A DNA stretch of 64,000 nt from Pristimantibacillus sp052113225. GTDB lineage: Bacteria; Bacillota; Bacilli; Paenibacillales; Paenibacillaceae. Location: positions 1 to 64,000 of the forward strand of contig NZ_JBFRCT010000009.1 in the NCBI RefSeq assembly GCF_052113225.1, read 5' to 3'. This document shows, one piece after another, positions 27,039 to 34,517 of the stretch. Under the pieces are notes generated by a model. The model did no database searches. It had not been told where the DNA came from and saw only the letters and a program-made list of their open reading frames with translations. Made by a program: the position numbers and the translations under genes. Position 1 is the stretch's first letter. Each line of letters begins with the position of its first letter.

Positions 27039-27623
27039 CTAACTTTTACTAAAGCGGGACAATACGGGAATGACGCGCAGGATTTGATTATAGAGAGAGA
27101 TAAATAGCCTGGAAATTGGGTCGATCTGCTTTCTCAAGGCAAATACCGTCAAAGCTATTAAGAATGAGAGAACGACAGCTCCTAAAATATCTGCAGGGTA
27201 GTGTACGCCCACATAGATACGCGAGATCCCCGTCAAGACGGCAAGAACCAACATGAGTACGCCTGTTTGTCGCTTCATAAGCAGTATTACAAATGCAAAC
27301 GAAAACGCCACTGTCGCATGATCACTCGGGAACGAGGCATCGGCTGCATGCGAGATTAATTGATGCACGGTATGATCGACGAACGGACGAGGATGATTCA
27401 CAAGCGGCGATATGACCCAAGCAGCCAGTAAGAGAGAGACTGCTGCGGTTAGGCATGCAAAGAATACAGCCCGTTGATTCTCTTTACTTCCGCTGCACCA
27501 CAGGAAAACGAGTATGGCTAGCATCAGCCACACGATATCTTTCGCAAATATTTCCATGAGATCATCTATCCAATCAAAACGGCCGGCAAAGTTATTGATG
27601 ATTTGGAACAGTTGTTCGTTCAA
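27039..27623 (-). CDS. bcrC: Undecaprenyl-diphosphatase, PAP2/BcrC family
   Basis: A 194-residue membrane protein, nearly the length of B. subtilis BcrC, with about six helices. The PAP2 phosphatase motifs are NHPRPF, SFPSDHATVAF and SRIYVGVHYPADI (catalytic His residues on the outer face). It recycles undecaprenyl pyrophosphate for wall synthesis and can confer bacitracin tolerance. Confidence 0.88.
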   Translation of the reverse strand: MNEQLFQIINNFAGRFDWIDDLMEIFAKDIVWLMLAILVFLWCSGSKENQRAVFFACLTAAVSLLLAAWVISPLVNHPRPFVDHTVHQLISHAADASFPSDHATVAFSFAFVILLMKRQTGVLMLVLAVLTGISRIYVGVHYPADILGAVVLSFLIALTVFALRKQIDPISRLFISLYNQILRVIPVLSRFSKS

Positions 27624-27877
27624 TGATGTTTCCTCCCTTCAAATTTCAACTCGATAATGATATCAAAAATAACTTAAAAATCTCTTAATTTTTGTTCCTT
27701 AAAAAGATTTATTATTTTTCAAGTTTCTGACTCATATTCTTCTCATTTGAGGACCAAACTGAATTTGGTGTAATGACCGCCACAAGTCAGTAACCGAGAG
27801 TGAGGCAGCAACTCTCGTACAACACGGAGGTATTATTCCCATCTATGAGGACAAGGCTCCCGGCTATTGGAGCTTAG
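27624..27877. other. Gene-free stretch upstream of bcrC
   Basis: AT-rich bases upstream of bcrC, probably including its promoter, then a short inverted repeat (GAGAGT...ACTCTC near 27797-27815). No coding frame is supportable. Confidence 0.4.
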
Positions 27878-27998
27878 GTAACCGATAACTTGACCGACAA
27901 TTTTTATAGGCTTAACGTTTCTTGCCTGGCACTAGAGTGAAAAAAACTCTCGATTCATTCGATTTATACACGAAAAGAGAGGCTTTCTATTGGGTAAC
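27878..27998 (+). pseudogene. COG4705-type membrane protein, internal remnant
   Basis: In two frames the bases encode VTDNLTDN, then GLTFLAWH, stop, SEKTLDSFDLYTKREAFYWV, matching VTDNLTDG, GLTFLVWY and SEKTLSIHSIYTRKREVYYW of the intact protein at 24208. It is a third copy, broken by a stop and shifts, and is cut off where YD-repeat sequence begins. Confidence 0.65.
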
Positions 27999-28238
27999 TC
28001 CTATGATGAACGGGATCAACTATCTAAAGAAACACTTTATGACGGAACTGAAATCTCCTATGAATATGATATCGCTGGAAATCGTACGAAGAAATCAATC
28101 AAAACGGGAACTCTGACTAATACAACAAGTTACAATTATAATTCAGAGAATCAACTGATTACTGTTGAATCAATCATACAATTATGATGATAATGGGAAT
28201 CTTATTAATGGGCCGTCTCCTGACTTTGGGGTCTCCTC
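27990..28238 (+). pseudogene. RHS/YD-repeat protein fragment
   Basis: Typical YD-repeat phrases occur: SYDERDQLSKETLYDGTEIS, YEYDIAGNRTKK, YNYNSENQL and, after a frameshift, YNYDDNGNLIN. RHS proteins are large secreted toxin carriers of more than 1000 residues; only about 80 residues survive. Confidence 0.75.
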
Positions 28239-28261
28239 TAAACAAGGAGCAAGAAGTGAAG

Positions 28262-28567
28262 CAGCAGGGAATTGGTGAATATAATATGCAAGCGGCTCTC
28301 GAGCTGTTAAGCATTGAAAAAGCAACCTTCGCGGAACAAGTTCAAGCAGGTAAATCATTTGTGGACATTGCTAAGGACCGTGGCATATCCCGTCAGAAGC
28401 TCATAAGATACATTAATGTCCGACTTTACTGCCAAAATCGCTGCTGTACAAGTAAAGGCTATATTACACAAGATGAAGCAAATCAGAAAAAGCAAGCTGT
28501 GCTGAAAGAGGTTGAGGACTTTGTTGATCATACACAGACAAAGTTTGAATTAGATGAGAAGAAATAA
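28262..28567 (+). pseudogene. Remnant of a small helical secreted-type protein
   Basis: ALELLSIEKATFAEQVQAGK followed by SFVDIAKDRGIS, then after a local two-shift scramble GYITQDEANQKKQAVLKEVE, resembles the short repeated-helix proteins with LL.I....L...L..G.S.AdIA..G.. motifs common in Paenibacillus. No start or signal peptide is left. Confidence 0.45.
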
Positions 28568-28646
28568 AAAAGGAATGAGGTTGCCGACGATGGCGGCCTT
28601 TTAAATTAGACATATGAAATTGTTAAAAAAGGTGTTCCTTATATCG

Positions 28647-28800
28647 AATTATGATTATAGACAATCCACTGGTATTTCAGACGTTGGAGCAAGCCTTGCA
28701 TGCAGCTCCAAGAAGCAAACCTATAGTTCACAGTGATCGCATGTTTACTTTTTCGGGAGCGTTTGTGAAAGGGTTATGTTTACGAGCATACAAAGCTTTT
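28647..28800 (+). mobile_element. IS3-family transposase (OrfB) remnant
   Basis: IIDNPLVFQTLEQALHAAPR then SKPIVHSDR matches the segment before the second catalytic Asp region of IS3/IS150 integrases (..NNxLVxxTLxQA...HSDRG). The next bases lose the frame. No terminal repeats seen. Confidence 0.65.
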
Positions 28801-29165
28801 AGGTCATAGGGCCTAGTAAATACACTTGGTAATCCTTCAGAATAACCTCCAAATGAGTGCCGTGTTTTACAATTAGTTGGTCACAAACATCGGCGAAATT
28901 AATTCTGATCTACAGAAGTAAACTTAAGAATTAATTGAACTGACGGAGGTGTTGAATTGATATGCATATGCATATTAATGAAAAACGTTGAGCTAAGGTA
29001 CAACGTATTCAACAAGATTAACAGGAACATACTCGTCAGTCTAAAATGTGCTTTGGTTTATCTCATTTCACTTAATTAAACATACATTAGTTATGTCAGA
29101 GTAGTATAACTTTAAATTTTATAGAGTGAGGGATAGATACGAAAAAACATCTAACATGGCAACAA
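28801..29165. other. Gene-poor stretch
   Basis: AT-rich, with stops in all frames and no recognisable family; probably IS debris plus the leader of the following GT-D gene. Confidence 0.4.
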
Positions 29166-29843
29166 GTGTTGAAAAAGGTGAAATATGCTTTGGACCATAG
29201 AAAACCTTTTTCATTAGTTAGAATCGGCGATGGGGAGAATATTTGCTTGGCGCAAAATTCAGTATGGCCTATACGTGATGTTCTAAAAGAGCCTTGGACA
29301 ATAAAAGCCAATCATGGAAAGAAAAGTGTGCATTTGCCTAATATCCGTCTAAGAAATGAGCTTGTTCAAGGGATTAGGAATGCAAATGTTGTAGGCATTC
29401 TACTTCTTAACGATAACCGAATTCAAGCGCCGAAGAGACTTAAAAGAATATTAACAAACAAAATTTTTGCTCATTTTAATCTCTCACCACGTTTTACATG
29501 TGATGCCTGTATTAATCGCTATATTCCTAAATACAAAGCTTTTTGGGACGTTCTGAAAAACAGGAGAGTTCTTCTCATTTCACAACACGCTAATGAAATG
29601 AAACAAGTACTCGTTAATAAATATAGTTTAAATGTAACAGGAACCATATTAATTTCGGATTATAAACAGACTAGTCGGATATTAAAGAAAGTTGAGATGC
29701 TGAAGAACAAATTTGATTTAGTACTCATTTCTGCAGGCGTAAATGCTGTTATTCTAGCTCCAGAGATAGCTCGAAGGACTGGGAAAGTTGCAATAGATTT
29801 TGGTCAAGGACATAAGAACTTTATGAAATCCCGGACAGTTTGA
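29166..29843 (+). CDS. GT-D fold glycosyltransferase-like protein
   Basis: A 225-residue protein with the GT-D (formerly DUF1792) pattern: FSLVRIGDGEN near the start, a central NDNRIQAPKRL, and IDFGQGHKNFM at the end. GT-D enzymes transfer glucose in serine-rich glycoprotein pathways. The family-like sequence begins earlier (HLTWQQVLKKVKYAL), but no ATG/GTG/TTG other than GTG 29166 is available and it lacks a ribosome site, so the 5' end may be damaged. Low GC; no partner genes nearby. Confidence 0.7.
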   Translation: MLKKVKYALDHRKPFSLVRIGDGENICLAQNSVWPIRDVLKEPWTIKANHGKKSVHLPNIRLRNELVQGIRNANVVGILLLNDNRIQAPKRLKRILTNKIFAHFNLSPRFTCDACINRYIPKYKAFWDVLKNRRVLLISQHANEMKQVLVNKYSLNVTGTILISDYKQTSRILKKVEMLKNKFDLVLISAGVNAVILAPEIARRTGKVAIDFGQGHKNFMKSRTV

Positions 29844-30155
29844 ATAATTGCGTATCATTTGAGAAGTCTGAGTAAGGGAAATGTCTCAGCTCTGCAGTAA
29901 AAAAGGAACTAATATACAGATGGCCACCTCCGGGAACGAAAAATTCAGTGCACGAAATCGTTCATTCGCTGTGGTTTAGGGAAGCGGTTAACCTAAACTC
30001 CATCGAAAATGTTATTCAAATAATCCGCGGACCGGAAACTCTCTGATGGAAAACAGAATTCATCAATATTTGGTTAAACGTTAATGACAACTGCCCTACT
30101 TTCTAGAGTCCACTGGAGAACCTAGGTTTTTTCAAACTCATAGGCTGTAGCATAA
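29844..30155. other. Gene-poor stretch
   Basis: A short plus-strand scrap reading WPPPGTKNSVHEIVHSLWFR then EAVNLNSIENVIQIIRGPE (near 29920-30045) may be protein-derived, but I cannot name it. Nothing else is supportable. Confidence 0.35.
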
Positions 30156-30208
30156 AAAAATGGGTCAGTCACTCTTGAGAGATTGAGAGTAACTGGCCCA
30201 TTTATTCT
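30156..30208 (-). terminator. Terminator after the IS1182 remnant
   Basis: On the minus strand AAATGGGCCAGT pairs with ACTGACCCATTT, followed by TTTTATG. Confidence 0.75.
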
Positions 30209-30225
30209 ATGCTATTTCATTTTTT

Positions 30226-30700
30226 AGTCTGTTTATTTTATTTAGATTAACAGCAAATATCGCCATTGCGCCATGCAGCTCCATGCCTTATAGACCCGGG
30301 GCTGTGGCTACATCATACCCATGTCTGTGTTTTAAGTTCGCTATTCTTGACTTCAATTTTGTACCGTTCTTTGGATTTTTCTTTAAAGTACTCCGCTTTC
30401 TAGAAAAGCCATTGTTCGGTGTGTTCATTGAAGTTTATTGTTACGGAATAGGTTTTGGTTTTCGCTCTGTCGTGAAGCAGCCTTCTTTAAACGGGGCAAC
30501 GCTTGCACTTTTCTACATATCGTAATAATACGCGTTTTACTGGTTTTTTCCTACTCCTTTCTTCCCTTGCCGGGCTTTTCGAATGGCCATATGACCAGCC
30601 TTGCATACATACATTCCTGCATCTTTGTTAAACTCGAATTCATCTTGAAAGACATATCCACAATATCCATTTTTGACATTTGAATATACATAAACTGTAT
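30226..30700 (-). mobile_element. IS1182-family transposase, C-terminal remnant
   Basis: In several minus-strand frames: EFEFNKDAGMYVCKAGHMAI then RKARQGKKG, a middle with stops, and a C-terminus reading GMELHGAMAIFAVNL. These are the conserved end regions of IS1182 transposases. At least two shifts/stops make it inactive. The 5' part is missing. Confidence 0.75.
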
Positions 30701-30772
30701 AAATTGACATTGGATGAGGCAGTAGATGACATTTTAAACATACAAAAAGCCCTTCTACAGGGCTGTTTTGTA

Positions 30773-30845
30773 GACATTTCATGTTACAGCGGACAAAAAG
30801 AGGTGTCCCATAAGTCATTTAAATGACTAAGTGACACCTCTTTTT
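30773..30845. repeat. IS-end-like repeat followed by palindromic repeat copy 2
   Basis: Bases 30773-30795 (GACATTTCATGTTACAGCGG plus three) recur at 37424-37446, with looser similarity for about 20 bp upstream (AGGGCTG..TTG). Directly after, 30796-30845 repeats the 50-bp palindrome found behind nrdJ. The side-by-side placement next to an IS1182 remnant suggests these are element ends. Confidence 0.7.
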
Positions 30846-31161
30846 GTAAACAATGAGCCTCTTCTTAATTGCACTCTCGATCTACAAAAGCTACCATAAG
30901 CGCGGCACTAGCCCTAATAAGGGCAACACGCCAATCGTGCACCGAACGCTATAAAAGTGGCAAATACAACAATAGGGTTTATTATTATTGGGCCTGTTAG
31001 CATGAAAGCTATTACTTGATATTTCATACAAGGCGATAGGAAAAGAGGAGGGCTTTCTCTACTTACATACCAATCAGGGAGTCTTTTCTTATATGTTATC
31101 TATAGATCCTAAATCATTTATTGAGGCTTATAAGAAACTAATTGATCGTTCATGATGTTAT
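30846..31161. other. Gene-poor stretch with unidentified coding scrap
   Basis: A frame near 31065-31155 reads HTNQGVFSYMLSIDPKSFIE then AYKKLIDRS and a stop; it looks like a protein C-terminus but has no start and no family I can name. Confidence 0.35.
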
Positions 31162-31178
31162 CGGAGGAGCCTGTCACC
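31162..31178 (+). promoter_or_regulatory. Orphan copy of the CGGAGGAGCC leader motif
   Basis: CGGAGGAGCCTGTCACC repeats the conserved 5' half of the antiporter leader hairpins, but about 36 unrelated bases separate it from the matching GCAGGCT and no T-run follows. It probably marks a lost gene. Confidence 0.5.
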
Positions 31179-31236
31179 AAGGGAGAAATGTGTATAAACA
31201 TAACGCTCCTAGGCAGCAGGCTAATTTATTTGTCAT

Positions 31237-31944
31237 TTAACTGACGCTTTGTTGGCTTTTTTCAATAGGGACAATATGTCCAAGTACGGCATGAACCCAA
31301 ACTCGTCCAGATTCACCCAATGAAACTTCGTAAATGCGTTGGGTATTTCCCTGAGTAAACAAATAATATGGCTTCACAACCGGGCCGGTTAAGGTGCTTG
31401 GATGAGCTAGCGCACGAGTCGCGATTTGAGCAGCTTGATTTGGAGATACAACAGGATAAATCGGCAGATTATAAAGTGTACGCTCTAGCTGCGGATAGAT
31501 AGTGCCGTGAACAGTATGTATAACTCCCTCCTTATCCAATTCGAATGTTAGTGAAGCGTTATATACAGGAACATTGAACAGCAACTGTGTAAAACGGATT
31601 GTGACACCTCCATCGAAGTTATGCATCATATCTTCAAGAACAAGATTACTCTTTGGATCTCTTAGACCGTAATATGTTCGCATTTTCTGCATAAAACCAT
31701 AAACGATCCATAAGCTGGAGTGTCTGGATGGGGAGGTTAAATTTCCTTCTATTAAAGAAGGAGTCCCTAGCGTGGAATTCCATTTAATTGTAATATCTTT
31801 ATTCTGGAGTTTAAGCTTCCCAAATAGAGACTTTGACTTTAATTCGCTGGCATTTGGCTCTGCGTTACCGAGTGAAGGAGAATATGCAGTTGTTAACAAA
31901 GCAAATATTAGAATGATTTTTGCCAACATAGTTTTTATAATCAT
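31237..31944 (-). CDS. Exported FTP/PepSY-type propeptide-like protein without protease
   Basis: A 235-residue protein from ATG 31944 with AGGAGGTG upstream and a signal peptide ending near SLGNAE. The mature part resembles the propeptide of thermolysin-like (M4) proteases: YYGLRDPKSNLVLEDMMHN, GGVTIRFTQLLFNVPVYNAS and LDKEGVIHTVHGTIYP, then a PepSY-like C-terminus. No HExxH catalytic domain follows. A stand-alone inhibitor/chaperone-like role is plausible. It has the same type of leader hairpin as the antiporter genes next door. Confidence 0.75.
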   Translation of the reverse strand: MIIKTMLAKIILIFALLTTAYSPSLGNAEPNASELKSKSLFGKLKLQNKDITIKWNSTLGTPSLIEGNLTSPSRHSSLWIVYGFMQKMRTYYGLRDPKSNLVLEDMMHNFDGGVTIRFTQLLFNVPVYNASLTFELDKEGVIHTVHGTIYPQLERTLYNLPIYPVVSPNQAAQIATRALAHPSTLTGPVVKPYYLFTQGNTQRIYEVSLGESGRVWVHAVLGHIVPIEKSQQSVS

Positions 31945-31963
31945 CACACCTCCTGAAAATGAC

Positions 31964-31994
31964 AAAAGGAGCCTGCTGGTGACAGGCTCCTCCG
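31964..31994 (-). promoter_or_regulatory. Leader terminator hairpin A (CGGAGGAGCC type)
   Basis: On the minus strand CGGAGGAGCCTG-TCACCAG-CAGGCTCC is followed by TTTTG and lies 20 nt before the propeptide-like gene. A possible promoter is TTAAAC-16 bp-TAATGA just upstream. It cannot be a terminator of an upstream gene because the neighbour is divergent. Confidence 0.7.
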
Positions 31995-32124
31995 AAAAAC
32001 TGATTTTATATTTACAACTCATTATTCCACAGATCGAGTAGTTTAATACGCTAGAGGAGCATTTTGTGAAGATTCGTTTTAAGCCATATGTCTTCCATAG
32101 AATATAGTTAGCCATTTGTGTTGC

Positions 32125-32213
32125 TTTACATGCCAAACTTGATAAATTATAATTAATAAAGCTGAACATCATAGTATGAAATTCGGAGGAGCCTGTCACA
32201 GCAGGCTCCTTTT
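32125..32213 (+). promoter_or_regulatory. Promoter and leader terminator hairpin B of the CPA2 antiporter
   Basis: TTTACA (32125-32130), 17 bp, TATAAT (32148-32153); about 30 nt later CGGAGGAGCCTG-TCACAG-CAGGCTCC then TTTTG (32184-32213). The start codon is 112 nt further on. A strong promoter followed at once by an intrinsic terminator implies conditional read-through. Confidence 0.78.
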
Positions 32214-32325
32214 GCATTTCAATACATACAATTTTATCCACCAAATAACACAAATCAAATAACCTAAACCATGCACTAAAGGGACAGGCTATTGATCTAG
32301 ATTCATTTGGAAAAGGGGAGTTGTA

Positions 32326-34167
32326 TTGGAAGCAAGCGGATCGTATGGCGGTTTAATGTTGGTTGTAGCGGTATCATTCATAATTCCAATTGTCTTATTG
32401 AAACTCCGATTGCGGGTTGTGCCGGTTGTTGTAGCAGAAATTATTGCTGGACTGATATTGGGTAACAGTGGTTTTCAAGTGGTTGGGAAAAGTAATTGGC
32501 TTGATTTACTGTCCTTACTTGGCTTTATTTACTTAATGTTTCTAAGCGGACTCGAAATTGATTTCTCTTCTTTACGCGGAAGAAATCAACCATCTAGAAA
32601 AGCTTATAATCCACTAGTTGTGGCTATTACTATTTTCACTGGAATATTTCTCGTTTCAAGCGTTATATCTATTGTCTTAGCTTCACTTGGTTATGTAAAT
32701 CAGCTCTTTTTAACAACTCTTATCATTAGCACAGTATCTCTGGGTGTTGTTGTTCCAGTATTAAAAGAAAGACAGCTGTTGTCCTCACCGCTAGGTCAAA
32801 CCCTCTTATTTGTAACCGTGTTGGCAGATTTCTTTACCATGATTTTGCTAGCGGTATATGTTAGCTCACTCAGCAATAATAAGATGGACATGCTTTTACT
32901 CGTTTCATTCTTTATTGTTCTTGCTGTCGTCTATTACGTTATTCGTTATCTTGCATCTAACAAAATATTTAAAATATTACGAGAGAGCTCTGTTCAGTTC
33001 GGGACACGTGCAATTTTTACTCTACTGTTAAGTGTGGTTTTCTTATCTGAAAAACTAGGTGTAGAAAATATACTCGGTGCTTTCTTAGCCGGTGTCATCG
33101 TGTCAATGCTCAAGCCGCAAAAAGCTTTTGTCCATCAACTTGAATCCTTCGGATATGGATTCTTAATTCCGGTTTTTTTCGTCATGGTAGGCGTGAGGCT
33201 TGATCTGAGACCATTACTTGAAGACCCGAAAATGTTAACGTTAATACCATTGTTGCTATTACTTATGTTCCTTGCGAAATTCATACCGATGCTGTTACTC
33301 AAGCGCTGGTATTCATTCAGGGACGTAGTAAGTTCAGCGTTACTGCTATCCTCAAAACTAAGTCTTGTCATAGCAGCAGCTACATTAGCTTTGGAATTAC
33401 ACATTATAGACAGCCAGCTTCATGGTGCTTTTATTCTTGTAGCTATCGTCAGTTGTTTGCTGTTTCCAGTGCTTTTTAATAAATTGGCAAGCCCACCAGT
33501 AATAGCCAGGAGAAGCATCGCATTTATTGGGTTAAATCATATCTCCATTCCAGTAATCAGCGAATTATTGAAAGATAGTACATATCTGATTAAGATCTAT
33601 ACGTCTAATAAGGATTTGTATTTGAATGTCGTCAGTGGGAAAGAACAGCGTTTCAAGGATCAGCTAGTACATGTTAATCAATTAACGATAGAAGAACTTG
33701 AAGGACATCATGCCTTTGAAGCGGATTCAATCATAGTGGTAACAAACAAAGATAATATTAACAATTTGATTGGTACATATGTAAGAGCAATGGCTGGAAA
33801 GCATTTAATTCTTAGAATTGAAGATCCAGATCTGTATAAGCAGCTGCGAGATCAGGGCGTAGAAGTCTTCTCAACTTTATATGCAGCACAGCGTGTACTA
33901 AAGGCGCTCATTGAGAGCCCAGGTGCTTTACGGCTTCTAGAAGAAGATGATAATCAGTTAGCGGAAATTGAAATCCGCCAATTTAGATGGACAGGAAAGA
34001 AACTTAAAGATATTCCATGGCCTCCAAATTTATTAGTGATGCGCATCTATCGAAACCACTCTGCCATTATTCCAAACGGAGGAACTGTCATCCAGTTTGC
34101 TGACAGATTGCTGTTATGTGGAGAAGCATCAGCAATTGAAGAATTCCGTCAAATATTCATTTCATAA
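32326..34167 (+). CDS. CPA2-family cation:proton antiporter with RCK domains
   Basis: A 613-residue protein from TTG behind AGGGGAG. Residues 1-385 form about 12 helices with the Kef/CPA2 pattern (EIIAGLILGNSG, GLEIDF, ENILGAFLAGVIVS, FGYGFLIPVFFVMVGVRLDL). Residues 395-520 are a TrkA-N-like domain lacking the GxGxxG nucleotide loop (GLNHIS instead), followed by a TrkA-C domain (EIEIRQFRW..KKLKDIPWP..). TrkA-C domains of such antiporters can bind c-di-AMP. Likely exports K+ or Na+ in exchange for protons. Confidence 0.88.
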   Translation: MEASGSYGGLMLVVAVSFIIPIVLLKLRLRVVPVVVAEIIAGLILGNSGFQVVGKSNWLDLLSLLGFIYLMFLSGLEIDFSSLRGRNQPSRKAYNPLVVAITIFTGIFLVSSVISIVLASLGYVNQLFLTTLIISTVSLGVVVPVLKERQLLSSPLGQTLLFVTVLADFFTMILLAVYVSSLSNNKMDMLLLVSFFIVLAVVYYVIRYLASNKIFKILRESSVQFGTRAIFTLLLSVVFLSEKLGVENILGAFLAGVIVSMLKPQKAFVHQLESFGYGFLIPVFFVMVGVRLDLRPLLEDPKMLTLIPLLLLLMFLAKFIPMLLLKRWYSFRDVVSSALLLSSKLSLVIAAATLALELHIIDSQLHGAFILVAIVSCLLFPVLFNKLASPPVIARRSIAFIGLNHISIPVISELLKDSTYLIKIYTSNKDLYLNVVSGKEQRFKDQLVHVNQLTIEELEGHHAFEADSIIVVTNKDNINNLIGTYVRAMAGKHLILRIEDPDLYKQLRDQGVEVFSTLYAAQRVLKALIESPGALRLLEEDDNQLAEIEIRQFRWTGKKLKDIPWPPNLLVMRIYRNHSAIIPNGGTVIQFADRLLLCGEASAIEEFRQIFIS

Positions 34168-34182
34168 GCTCCTTTTACTTAG

Positions 34183-34317
34183 GGGAATAAGCCATTAATT
34201 GTTGTAAAACGAGATTCAAACTGTGAATTATTACCTATCGTTAAGCAGTATGCCGATCAAATTGTAGAATGGGATGCTGATCAAATCATTAATGCTATAT
34301 CCATTTATGGACGTTGA
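34183..34317 (+). pseudogene. Unidentified 44-residue coding remnant
   Basis: After an in-frame stop, the frame reads KPLIVVKRDSNCELLPIVKQ then YADQIVEWDADQIINAISIY and a stop. It looks like the end of a nucleotide-binding-type fold but lacks a start; possibly a remnant of another transport regulator. Confidence 0.35.
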
Positions 34318-34344
34318 ACTAATTACTTAATTGGAGAGATATGA

Positions 34345-34431
34345 TTTACAAAGCAAAAATTCTCGTGTAAAATCATGGGTAAATTGCATACATGTACGAT
34401 CGGAGGAGCCTGCCAACAGCGGGCTCTTTTT
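34345..34431 (+). promoter_or_regulatory. Promoter and leader terminator hairpin C of the CPA1 antiporter
   Basis: TTTACA (34345-34350), 17 bp, TAAAAT (34368-34373); 27 nt later CGGAGGAGCCTGC-CAACA-GCGGGCTC and TTTTTG (34401-34431). The compensating T-G/C-G changes in the stem relative to hairpin B keep the pairing, which argues for a selected RNA structure. Confidence 0.78.
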
Positions 34432-34517
34432 GTCTTTTTTTGGATGAGGTGATAGCAAAACGAGGAGTTTGGGAAGTATAAGTAAGCAACATTTTATAGA
34501 AACGGAGGTCTATTGCA

